This document shows, piece by piece, positions 41,504-51,728 of a DNA stretch of 64,000 bases. A program made the position numbers and the translations under genes. Origin of the DNA: Coemansia sp. RSA 487. Lineage: Eukaryota; Kickxellomycota; Kickxellomycetes; Kickxellales; Kickxellaceae. The notes under the pieces are model-generated. The model was not told the DNA's origin. It saw only the letters and a list, made by a program, of their open reading frames with translations, and made no database searches. Numbering within the stretch: position 1 is the first letter of the stretch; each line of letters starts with the position of its first letter. Location of the stretch: positions 124,001 through 188,000 of the forward strand of contig JANBRJ010000016.1 of the NCBI GenBank assembly GCA_027577595.1, read 5' to 3'.

Positions 41504-42553
41504 ATGTCTAACACAAATATCAAAAGAGAGACACAAAAGTACTTGCATTCAACAGCACTAAATGTCATCGTTTTACTAGAGCATGTGCGCAAGTTTGAAG
41601 GGTCCGATGAACCGCTCAGTAGCTTCTCTGGCCCTGAATTTAGAGACAGCGTCAAGGAGCTTGCATCAGCCATTGACAAAGAAGCCACCCGGTTCATTAT
41701 TGCTTGCAAACCACCGGCGCTAGACAGCGATATCCGCACAATGTGTCCAAAGATCAGCGCAGGACTTTTCCACCTTGTGAAAAAGTTCGATTGCATTCCA
41801 AAGACGGCCGGGAAATCGTACATGGACTCTGTGCGTAAGGCCATTTGCCGCACGCTGGTCTCTGCAATCGGGCTGATCAACTCGTTTATCGAGGAAAAGG
41901 TCGATATTGACAAAACTGCGCTCTACGAAGTAGCTTATACATCGGCGTCGGGTATATTTTGGGAGCATTGCAAAACCCTTGTGCATTTGCCAGTGGATAA
42001 CCGCGCTGCTGTTACAGTGATATGGCAAAACTCTATCGGAAATCTTGTGAAAGACGCGGTTGAGGAGCTGCAAGAGACAGTAATAGAATATGAGAACAGC
42101 GAAAAGAACAACGATGGCGAAAAGGCGGATGTTGAAGGCTTTAGCGACGACAGTATGGATGACTTGGATCCTGAGCTTCCTCCAGGCAGACTAGAAGATG
42201 TGCACAAGGTGCAGCGCCTAGTTATAGCCACGAAGCGCGCGTGCGACAAAATCGCATTGGGGTGCATCCGGGACTGCAAGACACTAGATGAGGAACACAT
42301 CATATGGCTGGACCGCTTGGTTGATCTTGGAAAGCCCGTGCAGGATGCGGTGGACGAAGTAGTGGCTGCTCTGTTTATCGAGGATGATTCGTGGAAACGA
42401 CAAGTCGAGTTGGAATCGAGTAAACTGAAGCAATTACTCTCTGAACTCTTGACGCTAGCTATCACTTTTGTCGACGACTCGCATTTGAAATGGTTTGAGC
42501 TGTGCTGTAAACAGTTGGATGCTATGCAGGAGATCACCAAGATTGTGCGCTAG
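41504..42553 (+). CDS. Cyclin-D1-binding protein 1 (GCIP)-like helical protein
   Basis: A protein of 349 residues starting MSNTNIKRETQKYLHSTALNVI; an upstream TTG-started extension is ignored. It is all-helical, matching the CCNDBP1/GCIP-like family: EFRDSVKELASAIDKEATRFI, GLFHLVKKFDCIPKTAGKSYMDSVRKAI, then TVIWQNSIGNLVKDAVEELQETV. A short acidic linker follows (residues about 205-230, including DDSMDDLDPELPPGR). The C-terminal helical bundle contains LDRLVDLGKPVQDAVDEVVAAL and is arranged as in animal members. In animals the protein binds cyclin D and HLH factors and restrains cell-cycle entry. Its fungal role is not known. It is intronless and divergent from the candidate securin gene. Confidence 0.75.
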   Translation: MSNTNIKRETQKYLHSTALNVIVLLEHVRKFEGSDEPLSSFSGPEFRDSVKELASAIDKEATRFIIACKPPALDSDIRTMCPKISAGLFHLVKKFDCIPKTAGKSYMDSVRKAICRTLVSAIGLINSFIEEKVDIDKTALYEVAYTSASGIFWEHCKTLVHLPVDNRAAVTVIWQNSIGNLVKDAVEELQETVIEYENSEKNNDGEKADVEGFSDDSMDDLDPELPPGRLEDVHKVQRLVIATKRACDKIALGCIRDCKTLDEEHIIWLDRLVDLGKPVQDAVDEVVAALFIEDDSWKRQVELESSKLKQLLSELLTLAITFVDDSHLKWFELCCKQLDAMQEITKIVR

Positions 42554-43208
42554 ATCGCTGCTAAAACTAACGTTTGAGGAGAACATTAGATTTTGCCAGG
42601 CGTTTCTTTACCTTCTCCTGTTACATATTAAACACCCCATAAAGCCAAACAGAACCAAACAGCTGAATGCGAGCCTGGTTTAATTTGCATTTCTTGATTC
42701 ATTATTGACATTAACAGGTTATGAGAATTTTCCTCTGCTTTGTAAAAACAAAATACTTTCTCTGTTGGTAATGGTAAGGAGTTCTTTTAAAAAGGCTATA
42801 CATTATTTTGCTCCTCCCGTGAGCATAAATGACATGATTTTAACGCTATATGCGAAATACTGACTCAGAACTGCAGCAGGTATACAAATGTACAATTAGG
42901 AATTATATAACTATTTTCCTTGTCTTTAAAGAAGCATCATTTCCATTTTCTACAATAACCATGTCTTTTGAAAATTTGCTTATTTTATTATAACTCTAAC
43001 AAGCTAATAATGGAATTTCGGTACCTCCAAGCAGTTGGAAGCTAACAAAACTATCTAGTTTCATTAGTGATATCAAAGCTTGTAATCCAGTTCTTAGAAA
43101 ACAGCTTAGTGGTCCATTTAAATTCTATAATGTTAAAGGTTCAAAAATGTCAAACCTCTCAATATGTGATAGCGATTAGACTTGCAACTTGCGAGCCTAG
43201 TGAAATCG
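42554..43208. other. AT-rich spacer
   Basis: About 650 bp of AT-rich sequence, including the 3' flank of the CCNDBP1-like gene. No gene or repeat is seen. Confidence 0.5.
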
Positions 43209-43270
43209 CAATATGGTTGATTCTGAAAGTCAATCATATTGTTGGGAAGCATATATCGTATGCTTCCCAA
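43209..43270. repeat. Two adjacent inverted repeats (double hairpin)
   Basis: A first stem pairs 43209-43220 (CAATATGGTTGA) with 43230-43241 (TCAATCATATTG), 11 of 12 bases. A second, perfect 12-bp stem pairs 43242-43253 (TTGGGAAGCATA) with 43259-43270 (TATGCTTCCCAA) around a 5-base loop. The two hairpins abut with no gap. Confidence 0.8.
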
Positions 43271-43430
43271 TTATCTAGTTCAATTATTGTAGTGTTTGCA
43301 TGGCTATAAAAGCCAGACTGTTCGCGGAAAATAAAGACGAGGAAGTTTAGTTCCGTTAATAGAATGTTCTTGTAATAAGCACATTATTTCTGGAGCTGCA
43401 AGCACGTTCGGCGTTTCTGGCTCCTCCCCT
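43240..43430 (+). mobile_element. Possible solo LTR-like fossil
   Basis: This segment begins TGTTGGGAAGC, the style of many copia LTR 5' ends, and contains a CTATAAAAGCC promoter-like box (about 43303-43313) and an AATAAAG polyadenylation-like site in the order expected of an LTR. CATAT occurs just before (43235-43239) and just after (43431-43435), possibly a target duplication, but the right end is not the usual CA. No partner LTR or intact coding region is seen. If an element, it is old and decayed. Confidence 0.25.
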
Positions 43431-44293
43431 CATATTCCCCCAAGCTATCTGCTTTTGACAGATCCGGGAACCCTTTCTTCGTGAATTGGGAAATGACCAT
43501 CGTGGGATTCGATGTGTGGAAAGCCGTTTTTACCTGGCCCAAGAGCATTACGTAGACTCACAGTCTTGGAAATCTACCATTCTCATGCCGAGTCGGCCAA
43601 GAGGGTGCTGTACACACGAGCGACATCATGTTTAATCGCTGGAAAGCATCCTTCACGACCCGCGTGGTTCACGACTTCAAATATTCAATTATGATTACAA
43701 AGGCGGTCTCTCTTTTTCCTAGCCGTTGGTTGCAGGTACCCAGCTAATGCTTTCAGTTCGATCCGTGTGAAGGGAATTAGAACGGAAAACTATCCTTCAC
43801 TTCTGCGCCTTTCGCCATAGATCACTTGCCTTGATCATTTACGATTCGCGCGTATCAGCCAAACGGTGCTAGTACCCAAGATACCAAGCATCCTTCTATC
43901 ACGAATCCACTACCCGTCCACAACGGACGCAGTGCTTGATCTATTGATTTGGTTATAACCTTTATTATTTTATTTTTTCAATTTTTCGTGCACTTTAACG
44001 TATTCGCCACTTTTCGCGTAAAAAGAGCCAAAATTAATCAATGCAAAGGGTCATCTGATTGTGTGAAAGCCATTGGTGGAAATTTTGGTTTTGTAAACAA
44101 TGCATTTAACGTAAACAACCCTTTTTACTGGATGGCGGAACACGAAAAACAAGGCGCTTTTTCTTTACTTCTTTTCCATTTATAGTCCGGATTTTCATTA
44201 GTTGGTTCCTTTTTTCTTTTCCCAGACTTTTATCCTTTTTAATATTACTGCTTGCCATTTTATACGTCGCTATCGCTGTTAAACACGCCAAAT
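43431..44293. other. Spacer, with coding-like but frameless stretch
   Basis: From about 43,440 to 43,900 the sequence is more GC-rich than its surroundings and has coding-like composition, but there is no intact frame. It may be decayed element sequence next to the LTR-like segment. The last 350 bases are AT-rich and carry the promoter of the SAP-domain gene. Confidence 0.4.
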
Positions 44294-45919
44294 ATGTCAA
44301 ATACTACAGACCTTAGCGTCGATGAGCTTCAAAAGATGAAGCGCAAGCAGCTTCAGTCGCTCTGCAAAAAGCATGGTATCAAGGCGAACGGAAAGAACGA
44401 GGAGCTCGTTGAGCAGCTTTTAGAGGCAGCCAGTAGTGAAGAAGGCGAGGATGGCAATGGCTGCATCAAGGACAAGAAAGAAGAACGTACTGAAGCTGAC
44501 GATTCTGAGCCCAGCAACAATGAGGACGATGCAAAAGACGGCTCCAACGATCCGCCAGAAATACAAGCACCAGAGACAGAAAACCGCATCGATAAACCTC
44601 AGTTCTCCAGTGTCGCTGAGCAAGTGATAGCCGAGATGGAAACCCGGGCCCTATCCCTTGCTGAAAGCCAGCGCAAAGAGGCCGTCGAGAAATACAACAC
44701 TGCCCACAACATTATTGCGGAGACGCCGAAGAATGGCAAACTTGCTGGTAAAACCGCTGCGTTTGAAAAGGCACACGACAAGATCTTTAAGGATGACGAC
44801 TCTATCTTGAATCACTGGTCGGCAAGAAAAACGCCTGGTAAAGCGACGCCGAATAACAAGCGGCCCAATGCTGAAGATAGCTCTCTTGATACCAACAAGC
44901 GCCCACGTGTCGAGGTTCTGTTTGCATCACCGACGGTTGTTAAATCAAAGAGCCAGAAACTGGAATCCGTGCAAGCCAAAGCCATGACATCCAAGGTACA
45001 GCGCACGCAGACTCCAAAAACAGTCACTGCATCGATTGACGGCTCCAAAACCGCTATTGCTGGCAGCCGTTCTCAACCAGTGGATCTTAGCAGGCTATCT
45101 CCAACAGCTCTTTTTACTCACGAAAAGGCAGAAATGAAAGAGAGTGCAGAAAAAGAAGCACCGGTCGCGCCGGTAGCAGCAGAAGCAACAGCGGAGGAGG
45201 AAATTGCAAGATCAGAAAAGCCACAGAACCTAGATACTCCAGCGACAGAGCCTGCGCCTGTGCTAGAGACGAATGCCTCTGAGCAATGCGATCGCACAGA
45301 AGAACCAGCCATTGATAAAACAAATGAGCAGACTTCAACTGTTGAAACTCAACTGTCGAAGCAAAGGTCGCTGGTAGTACCTTCATCCAAATTGCCTGCC
45401 AAACACAAGCCATCCATAACCACTGCTACAGCACCTGTTTCTTCCAACAAGCCTAGCGATGTCGAAAAGAAAGTAGTAGCCAAGCAGAACCAAGCTCAAA
45501 GGCCGCCAGCAAAAGCAGCCAACTATCGCAAAGTCGAGTCAAAGATAAAGGCGTACATTAACTCCAAGGCCACTGAGCCAAAGGCGAATGTAGTCAAGCA
45601 AAGCAGTGCAAAGGCAAGCAAGCCCGAACCGCTGAGGAACGTGGCAAAGCAGTCACTACCTTCTTTTGCTCCTGTGCGCAGCAAGGATCATATCGCCAAG
45701 CAAGCAAAGGACTCGGACAACGAGCAGAGCAACGTTCCAAACTACATGAAGTCTACTCGGGCAACTGAGAATCGGGCGCACAAACCTGAAGCAAGCACAC
45801 AGCAGCCCCTAAGTAAAAACATAATTCCAGCCAACAATGCTAAGGCAAGGTTCAAGCCATACAGTCGTCCTTCAAAGCCCGCAGTGACAGCAAAGCCATC
45901 ATCGACATTGACGAAATGA
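44294..45919 (+). CDS. SAP-domain protein, NuSAP-like
   Basis: A protein of 541 residues. The start is the ATG of MSNTTDLSVDELQKMKRKQL. Residues 6-42 form a SAP domain (LCKKHGIKANGKNEELVEQLLEA), a DNA-binding helix-turn-helix. After an acidic stretch, a segment near 165-185 (AAFEKAHDKIFKDDDSILNHW) has the F..h...F..m.SI spacing of the NuSAP microtubule-associated motif. The rest is Lys/Ala/Pro/Ser-rich, basic and disordered, with VESKIKAYINSK and KARFKPYSRPSKP near the C-terminus. Animal NuSAP binds chromatin and spindle microtubules and is also built as SAP, then motif, then basic tail. The SAP domain is clear; NuSAP orthology is a layout-level inference. It might alternatively be a fungal chromatin or mRNP protein. 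Intronless. Confidence 0.8.
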   Translation: MSNTTDLSVDELQKMKRKQLQSLCKKHGIKANGKNEELVEQLLEAASSEEGEDGNGCIKDKKEERTEADDSEPSNNEDDAKDGSNDPPEIQAPETENRIDKPQFSSVAEQVIAEMETRALSLAESQRKEAVEKYNTAHNIIAETPKNGKLAGKTAAFEKAHDKIFKDDDSILNHWSARKTPGKATPNNKRPNAEDSSLDTNKRPRVEVLFASPTVVKSKSQKLESVQAKAMTSKVQRTQTPKTVTASIDGSKTAIAGSRSQPVDLSRLSPTALFTHEKAEMKESAEKEAPVAPVAAEATAEEEIARSEKPQNLDTPATEPAPVLETNASEQCDRTEEPAIDKTNEQTSTVETQLSKQRSLVVPSSKLPAKHKPSITTATAPVSSNKPSDVEKKVVAKQNQAQRPPAKAANYRKVESKIKAYINSKATEPKANVVKQSSAKASKPEPLRNVAKQSLPSFAPVRSKDHIAKQAKDSDNEQSNVPNYMKSTRATENRAHKPEASTQQPLSKNIIPANNAKARFKPYSRPSKPAVTAKPSSTLTK

Positions 45920-46091
45920 GCGAAATCCGGCTTTTGGATATAATCAGCCAGGCTGGCCTGGGGTTCTCAGTTCCCTTTTGTTTATTTTCTTTTTGTTTCT
46001 AACGCTAAATCAGCCTCCTTTCTATCATGGTTGTTTGCTTGAATTGCTTGTATTGTCGCTAATCCAGCTTATATTTATCTTTAGCCGATAT

Positions 46092-47354
46092 CTAGAGGAT
46101 AATGGAAAAGGATGCAAGAACGGAGACCATGGCAGCAATAAAGGCGGTCTGAATGGAAGATGGCAGGATACCTCCCGCACAACCGCCATTAACAAATTCA
46201 GCAACATTGCTACTTGGCAACGGCTTATCAGTCCAGGTTCCGCTAGAGGAAAACGACCCAGATGTCACCCATCCAAGCCAGTCTGTGTACAGCCCAGTGC
46301 GCGGGAAGTAGACAAACCCATTGGACTTGCAAGAGTCCGAACTACCTGACTGTACCTCAAACAGATGCGGCAGACCAACACTGACAAGCCGTATCTGAGA
46401 TCCACTTGTGACAAAGAAGAGCGTCGAGTTGAGATCAACCGAATTAATATCGGACGCCGAGTCGCTGATCCTAATGCTTGTGTCCAAGCTGCATTTGGTT
46501 GTGTTGTCGTACATTGACGAGCAATAGATGGGTGATCCATTATTTGGCAGCGAATGACCATCAAAGCTCTTCATGTTCTTGAGGCCAAATGCGTCCATAT
46601 AGTTAGTGTCGCAGTTGCTACGGCTTAACGAGCTAACATCAGTTTTTCTGGCCTTGGTCAGGTCTATGCCCTGATATAGCTTCTGCTGCGCGGCGGCATC
46701 GTTAGTTGTGTCTGATGGCGAGAATGTAAGGGCCGAGAGTCCGGCCACGTTGGCATCCAGGTCATCCAGCTGGAGCAAGGCTGTATCGGCGCCGTCAATT
46801 GGACGCATTAGCGTCACAATCCCAACGTCAAAGTTCTGCTCTGCTGAGTCGACATACTGGCTCTGCGGGTAGTAGGCATGCACGGCGGAGGTGTTTACTG
46901 CGTAGAAGGTCGAGTTGTCAACGTAGGTTCCAACCATTCCCATGAACGTGCTGGCACGATAGCCTGCTTGGCTGACGTTGGTATATACTTCTATGGACAG
47001 CTGAATGTTGTGCATTATAGTCGAGACGTTAACCGTGGGAGCCGCGACCATCAGGTATTTTGGGGCAAGAACTCCCTGGACCTCGCTGGGCGTCTCGCTC
47101 TGGTCCTGGAACGGATATAGGCAGCGTGCATCAGTCATCACAGTCTTTTCGTTGATCAGCGCGCCAAAGCAGAGCGCATATGGAGTGGCGACATACAGGA
47201 CTGACGGATAATCTGACATGTTAACAATGGATGAAGAGTCGCTGCTGTCGTCAGCCGCCACCTGGCGGCTTGCCAAAGTGCAAAGTAGGCCGACCAACGC
47301 AAATAGCGTTGCTAACAGGGACAGTCTGCTGTGTCCTTTCATGGTCGGCGTCAT
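46092..47354 (-). CDS. Trypsin-like (S1 fold) surface protein lacking catalytic residues
   Basis: A protein of about 420 residues, starting MTPTMKGHSRLSLL (a second Met lies four codons on). A signal peptide ends near VAADDSS. The chymotrypsin fold is suggested by SVLYVATPYALCFGALINEKTVMTDARCL, where the usual C-GG-LI and AAHC positions read CFGALI and DARC, so the catalytic His is Arg. The Asp strand is present (NFDVGIVTLMRP). The usual GDSGGP block reads PNNGSP, so the Ser is Asn. Three cysteines flank this region. Seven or so Asn-x-Ser/Thr sites suggest heavy N-glycosylation. The C-terminus (VNGGCAGGILPSSIQ, then a hydrophobic tail) fits a GPI anchor. A pseudoprotease on the cell surface is predicted; family placement is by motif spacing. 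Confidence 0.75.
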   Translation of the reverse strand: MTPTMKGHSRLSLLATLFALVGLLCTLASRQVAADDSSDSSSIVNMSDYPSVLYVATPYALCFGALINEKTVMTDARCLYPFQDQSETPSEVQGVLAPKYLMVAAPTVNVSTIMHNIQLSIEVYTNVSQAGYRASTFMGMVGTYVDNSTFYAVNTSAVHAYYPQSQYVDSAEQNFDVGIVTLMRPIDGADTALLQLDDLDANVAGLSALTFSPSDTTNDAAAQQKLYQGIDLTKARKTDVSSLSRSNCDTNYMDAFGLKNMKSFDGHSLPNNGSPIYCSSMYDNTTKCSLDTSIRISDSASDINSVDLNSTLFFVTSGSQIRLVSVGLPHLFEVQSGSSDSCKSNGFVYFPRTGLYTDWLGWVTSGSFSSSGTWTDKPLPSSNVAEFVNGGCAGGILPSSIQTAFIAAMVSVLASFSIIL

Positions 47355-48084
47355 AGTCAAGGTGTATTTACTGTGAGGCAACAAATAAGTCAATAAGCAA
47401 TGCTGGTTGAGCAGGTACAATGAGAAGCGGGTGAATGCAGTAACCTATTGTCAGGGAGTAGCTCTTGGATCCGGATAATGTGCAAAACAATGGAGCTAGA
47501 TAACAAATAGAAAATGCCAAATGTGAGTGTAAAGATAGGGTAAAAAACAATTATAATGTCAAAAATAAAAGCAAAACACAGCTGAAAGAGGCGGATACAG
47601 CTCTGTCTTTGTCTTGCAAAGAAATAATGCTCTGTAAAAAAGTTCTGTATCTTTTTTGTTTGATATTTTTCTTTCTGGGATAGTTTTTCTTTTTGTAGCG
47701 GAAATTGATAAAAATAATCTATTGCAGTGGACGATCCCTTTCCAAAAATTCTATTCATATCGCCACAAAACAGGCAAAACCCGTCAGAGCTACCTATTTT
47801 TGTCTGTCGCGATCCACCATTTGCCGAGTTCTGTTTTGATCAAGGACATTTTGATATAGCTTCACAAATTGTCATATCTCTTCCAAAATGGGAACTATTT
47901 GCGGAGACAAGTTATTGGAATTGGAAGAGGGACAAACAGCTTTCCCTTGCCAATTGTAAAATTGCGAAGTGTTTAAAGCGGGGGAAAGAGGCTGCGCCTG
48001 TGTTTATCTCTTTTGCCTCTGCTTTTGTATTGTTTTTCCCTCTTGTCTGAAAAGAAAAATACCTAGCAAAACAGGAAAGACAAA
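47355..48084. promoter_or_regulatory. Divergent promoter, pseudoprotease / alcohol dehydrogenase
   Basis: A 730-bp spacer between divergent genes. It is AT-rich with A/T runs near 47630-47660. Frames within it are short and unconvincing. No gene is seen. Confidence 0.5.
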
Positions 48085-49179
48085 ATGGCAACAATGCAGG
48101 CGGTTGTATTCAAGCGGCCATACGAAGTTGCATACGAGCAGGTCCCGCGGCCAACGGACCCTAGGGATGGAGAGGCGATAGTTCGAGTAAAGGCGAGCGG
48201 GCTTTGCGGTTCCGATCTGCATCCATACAGGGGTGCCGAAAAGGGGCTACAGCCAGGTACTGTGTGCGGACACGAGTTTTCAGGCATTGTCGAGCAGGTT
48301 GGCACCGGGGTCAAGCTTGAGCCTGGAGCACGCGTGGCTGCGAGCTTCACCACGGCATGTGGGAGCTGCTGGTTCTGCAAACACTCGCTTTCAAGTCGCT
48401 GCGAAGAGGCAAAGCTGTTTGGGTGGATCAACGAAGAAACAGGGGATGGAATACATGGTGCTCAGGCACAGTTTGTGCGTGTTCCTAATGCGGATAGTAC
48501 GCTGGTTGTCTTGCCGCCCGAGGTTTCATTCGAGGACGGCGTGCTTCTGGGCGATATATTTCCAACCGGCTATTTCTGTGCCAGCAATGCATTGAATACA
48601 CTGGGCGATTCTGGGATCCCAAAGAACGAGCTCACGGCTGCAGTGATTGGCTGCGGTCCGGTGGGGCTTTGCGCCATTTCTGGCGCTCGGGCGCTTGGAT
48701 TTGGACGTGTATATGCAATTGATCGTGTGGAATCTAGACTACAAAAGGCACAGGATGTGGGTGCCATACCGATATATCCAAATCAGGATGCTCTTAGCGT
48801 AATCCACGAAGCCACCATGTCAACCAACGGCGGCTATGGAGCCGACGCCGTTCTCGAGGTAGTTGGTGCATATGGAGCGCTGGAGACCAGCTTCCAGCTT
48901 GTGCGGCCAGGTGGCGTAGTGTCATCTGTAGGCGTACATGCCCATGACAAGGGATTCCCAGTGAGTCCTGAGCAATGCTACGACAAGAACATTACATTCC
49001 GCAGTGGCCGCTGCCCTGCGCGCTCGCTAATGCCAGAACTATGCCACATGGTTGGCGAATCTGGAATCTCGCAAATAATTAGCCACAAAGTGCCACTCTC
49101 TCGCGCATCGGAGATGTATAAAATGTTTGAGTCTCAAGCTGATGGCATCCTTAAGGTTATTTTCGACCCGTGGGGCTAA
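48085..49179 (+). CDS. Zinc-dependent alcohol dehydrogenase (MDR family)
   Basis: A protein of 364 residues of the medium-chain dehydrogenase family, acting on an unknown alcohol or aldehyde with NAD(P). The catalytic zinc site is seen in SGLCGSDLHPYRG (Cys and Asp/His), CGHEFSGIVE (His-Glu) and the GDIFPTGYFCA Asp position. The structural zinc lobe is CGSCWFCKHSLSSRC, with four Cys. The nucleotide fold has VIGCGPVGLCAISGARALG (GxGxxG-type). The C-terminal part has GADAVLEVVGAYGALETSFQLVRPGGVVSSVG, typical of the glutathione-independent formaldehyde/threonine/sorbitol dehydrogenase side of the family. The substrate cannot be told from sequence. Intronless, divergent from the pseudoprotease gene. 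Confidence 0.92.
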   Translation: MATMQAVVFKRPYEVAYEQVPRPTDPRDGEAIVRVKASGLCGSDLHPYRGAEKGLQPGTVCGHEFSGIVEQVGTGVKLEPGARVAASFTTACGSCWFCKHSLSSRCEEAKLFGWINEETGDGIHGAQAQFVRVPNADSTLVVLPPEVSFEDGVLLGDIFPTGYFCASNALNTLGDSGIPKNELTAAVIGCGPVGLCAISGARALGFGRVYAIDRVESRLQKAQDVGAIPIYPNQDALSVIHEATMSTNGGYGADAVLEVVGAYGALETSFQLVRPGGVVSSVGVHAHDKGFPVSPEQCYDKNITFRSGRCPARSLMPELCHMVGESGISQIISHKVPLSRASEMYKMFESQADGILKVIFDPWG

Positions 49180-51728
49180 CTTGCGTACGAAAGGATATGT
49201 GTTTTGTGCCTACTGTGGTGGACGTTGTGGTTGCAGCCATTTTAATGTTGCCTTTTTATTCATTGATATAGTAGTATGGCTGAGCAAATATATCGTCCAT
49301 TTATTTGTCATCATTGTTGATACTATGAGATCCTTGTGCCTATATTATGCATTGCAATATTGTGTCTAAGCAAAAGTGAAAGCAGATCAGGACTTCTTCC
49401 TTTCCAGCCTATAGTATATAGTGGCAAAGGTGATAAATGAGCCAGAGAATAAATACTTTGGTGAGCCATCATGTTTTGTGAGAATAGATGATTACATATA
49501 TTCGTTTGGTTCTCTGTCCCAAAGAAGGAACCCATATACTGCGGATGGCGTAGGTATGGTATCATTCTGTATTTCTGTGGCACCAGCTATCAGCTAGTAG
49601 CATACCATTATGGATGGTGTCTGCTGTAGCAGCAGCAGCTCTGTTTTAATATTTAAATTTCTTAAATAGGCAGCGAGCTTGCTCTTCGTTTTGACTGATA
49701 TTTTCAAAACTCCAGTGAGCGCTAGTTTCCTGTCTAGAGCATTGACAGAGTAATATTCATACTCGCGTGCGTATGTGGATGCCAACGAACGGAAAATCAA
49801 ACAATAGCTAAATTAAACAAAACGATATGACATGCATACAACCGCCAAGCGTTTTTGCTCGTAGTTTATGAAGCCACATGTTTTCAAATATGTGACAGCA
49901 AACACGTTTTGAATAAAAGAAAAAGTTAACAAACAAAGGGAATATATGCGGGAGGAAAAATGCAAACAAAACATATTCCATACTAGGCATTTCTCATTTC
50001 TTGTTGCTTGTACTATTTTTTAAATATAGAAACCCGGCAGTAAGCAAGTGGACTGGCCATAAAATTGCAAAAAACAATAAATGTTCCATTTTGTTTATCC
50101 AGACCATGCATTGGCAAAATACAATTGTCGGCAGTTTATAGCATGGAGACAGACTTGTCCACCCAGTATCAACAAAAAGCCGGAAGGGGAAAGCGCCGCT
50201 GTAAACAACATGGGAAATGACGAATATTCATAGCCCCAGTATGGCTGTTAGACAACAATCGAGTCAAGAAAAATTCGACGCCTTCGGCCACATGCTGTTT
50301 GTTCGACTCCACATACCTAATTAGGATTAGAAAGTAATCTAAATGGCTGTTGTATTATGCCATTGCGTAAACAACAACAAAAGATAATATCCACCAACTT
50401 ATGCCTTCCAAACTTGGACGCTAGAATTGGAATATGGCGGCTATAACTCCTCTCCACTAACTTATTGTTGATTGATAACGCTGGCTTTGTTCTATTCCCA
50501 TGTGGATAGGATGACCGTTTGAAGCGCTTCTTCTTTGAAAGGGCTGGGAAATAAAACGCTATACTTCTTTTACCGAATAAATGCTGGTTTCCATTTCTAG
50601 TTTCGTGGCAAACGTCCTTGCTTTACGCTTGAATTAGCTTTCCAAACGCGGAGACGTTGTCTTGTTGAGCATATATAATCATTATTTCGCTGAAAGGGCG
50701 ATGGTGGTCCAGTAGCAGAGACACATGGGGAGCTAGCTCAGAAAATTGCGCCACAGAGCCTCAGATGATTGATATTGATCGCATGCAAGCTCCAGCCTTC
50801 TTCATTTCGATTTACCAGCCAGTGTAAGCAAAAATACGGAGGGTGTTTTAGAACCATATACGCAGCAGCTATTTTTTTTTCGACAAATAGCAATGAAACG
50901 TCAAAACATGCATCTTGTATACCAAGCACATTGAGTTTACAAGTACCCAATAACTGAAGGAAATCAAAAGTAAATAAACCCTTGCCATTAGCACAGTGTA
51001 TTATTTGTTAACGGTTGTTTTCCTTTTGCGTGCAGGAAATAATACAGAGCTTGTCTCCAGGTCGTTTAGTTGATTGATGCTCTTTCTCCGTTTGTTTTCC
51101 GTGTATGAGAGGATTCGGTCTTTTCTAGCCCACAGTTTCTTTTTGTTTGTCCTTATTCTCAATTACTGCGTTGTTTTACCTGGAAAATAAAACATCAATA
51201 GAACAACCGCTTCAAACGCTCATGCGCCGCTATGCTCAATCCCAAATTCCTAAATAACAAGAGAAAATGATGGAAACTGGCATATCTAATGAATAAACGT
51301 TCATTTTAGAATGGCCGTTTTTGCATGTCCCAGTTCTTAGGTTTGTCGTGCGGCGTTTCACTTGTAGCTATTTGTTTTCTCTCTCTCTGCCTCTCTACTC
51401 AGACCTGCAAAATGGCTTGCATACAAGCAAGACATTCCTGCAGCGTCAACGCCATCGCGAGGTATCGAATATAATAAGACCATCAGTCAAAGCATCGGCT
51501 ACCGACAATTTTGCGTCTTTGCTTTTTTCTCTAGACCTCCTTTAATCTTGTTTCTACTAGACAGCGCTTTCTGATTTAACGATCGCGTTTACCGCAATAT
51601 TTAGTTCAGGAATTTCCTTTACACTTTACTCTGCGCCTCTTGTAGCTAATATCAGACTCAGGTCCTTCGTGTGCTTTATCCATCCCCGTGGTTGCTTTTA
51701 GTCTTAATCATTAGCATCGTCATACAGA
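49180..51728. other. Large AT-rich spacer
   Basis: About 2.5 kb without a firm gene. On the minus strand at 49594-49815 a frame of about 70 codons follows a TTTAG acceptor-like site and has a mixed, charged composition; it might be a lone exon. Otherwise there is AT-rich sequence and a CT-rich block near 51380-51400, probably part of the promoter of the coiled-coil gene. Confidence 0.4.

Noticed and set aside
50301-50310. tRNA B-box-like GTTCGACTCC
   Set aside because: No pairing T-arm or acceptor stem around it, and the A-box-like sequence upstream is poor.
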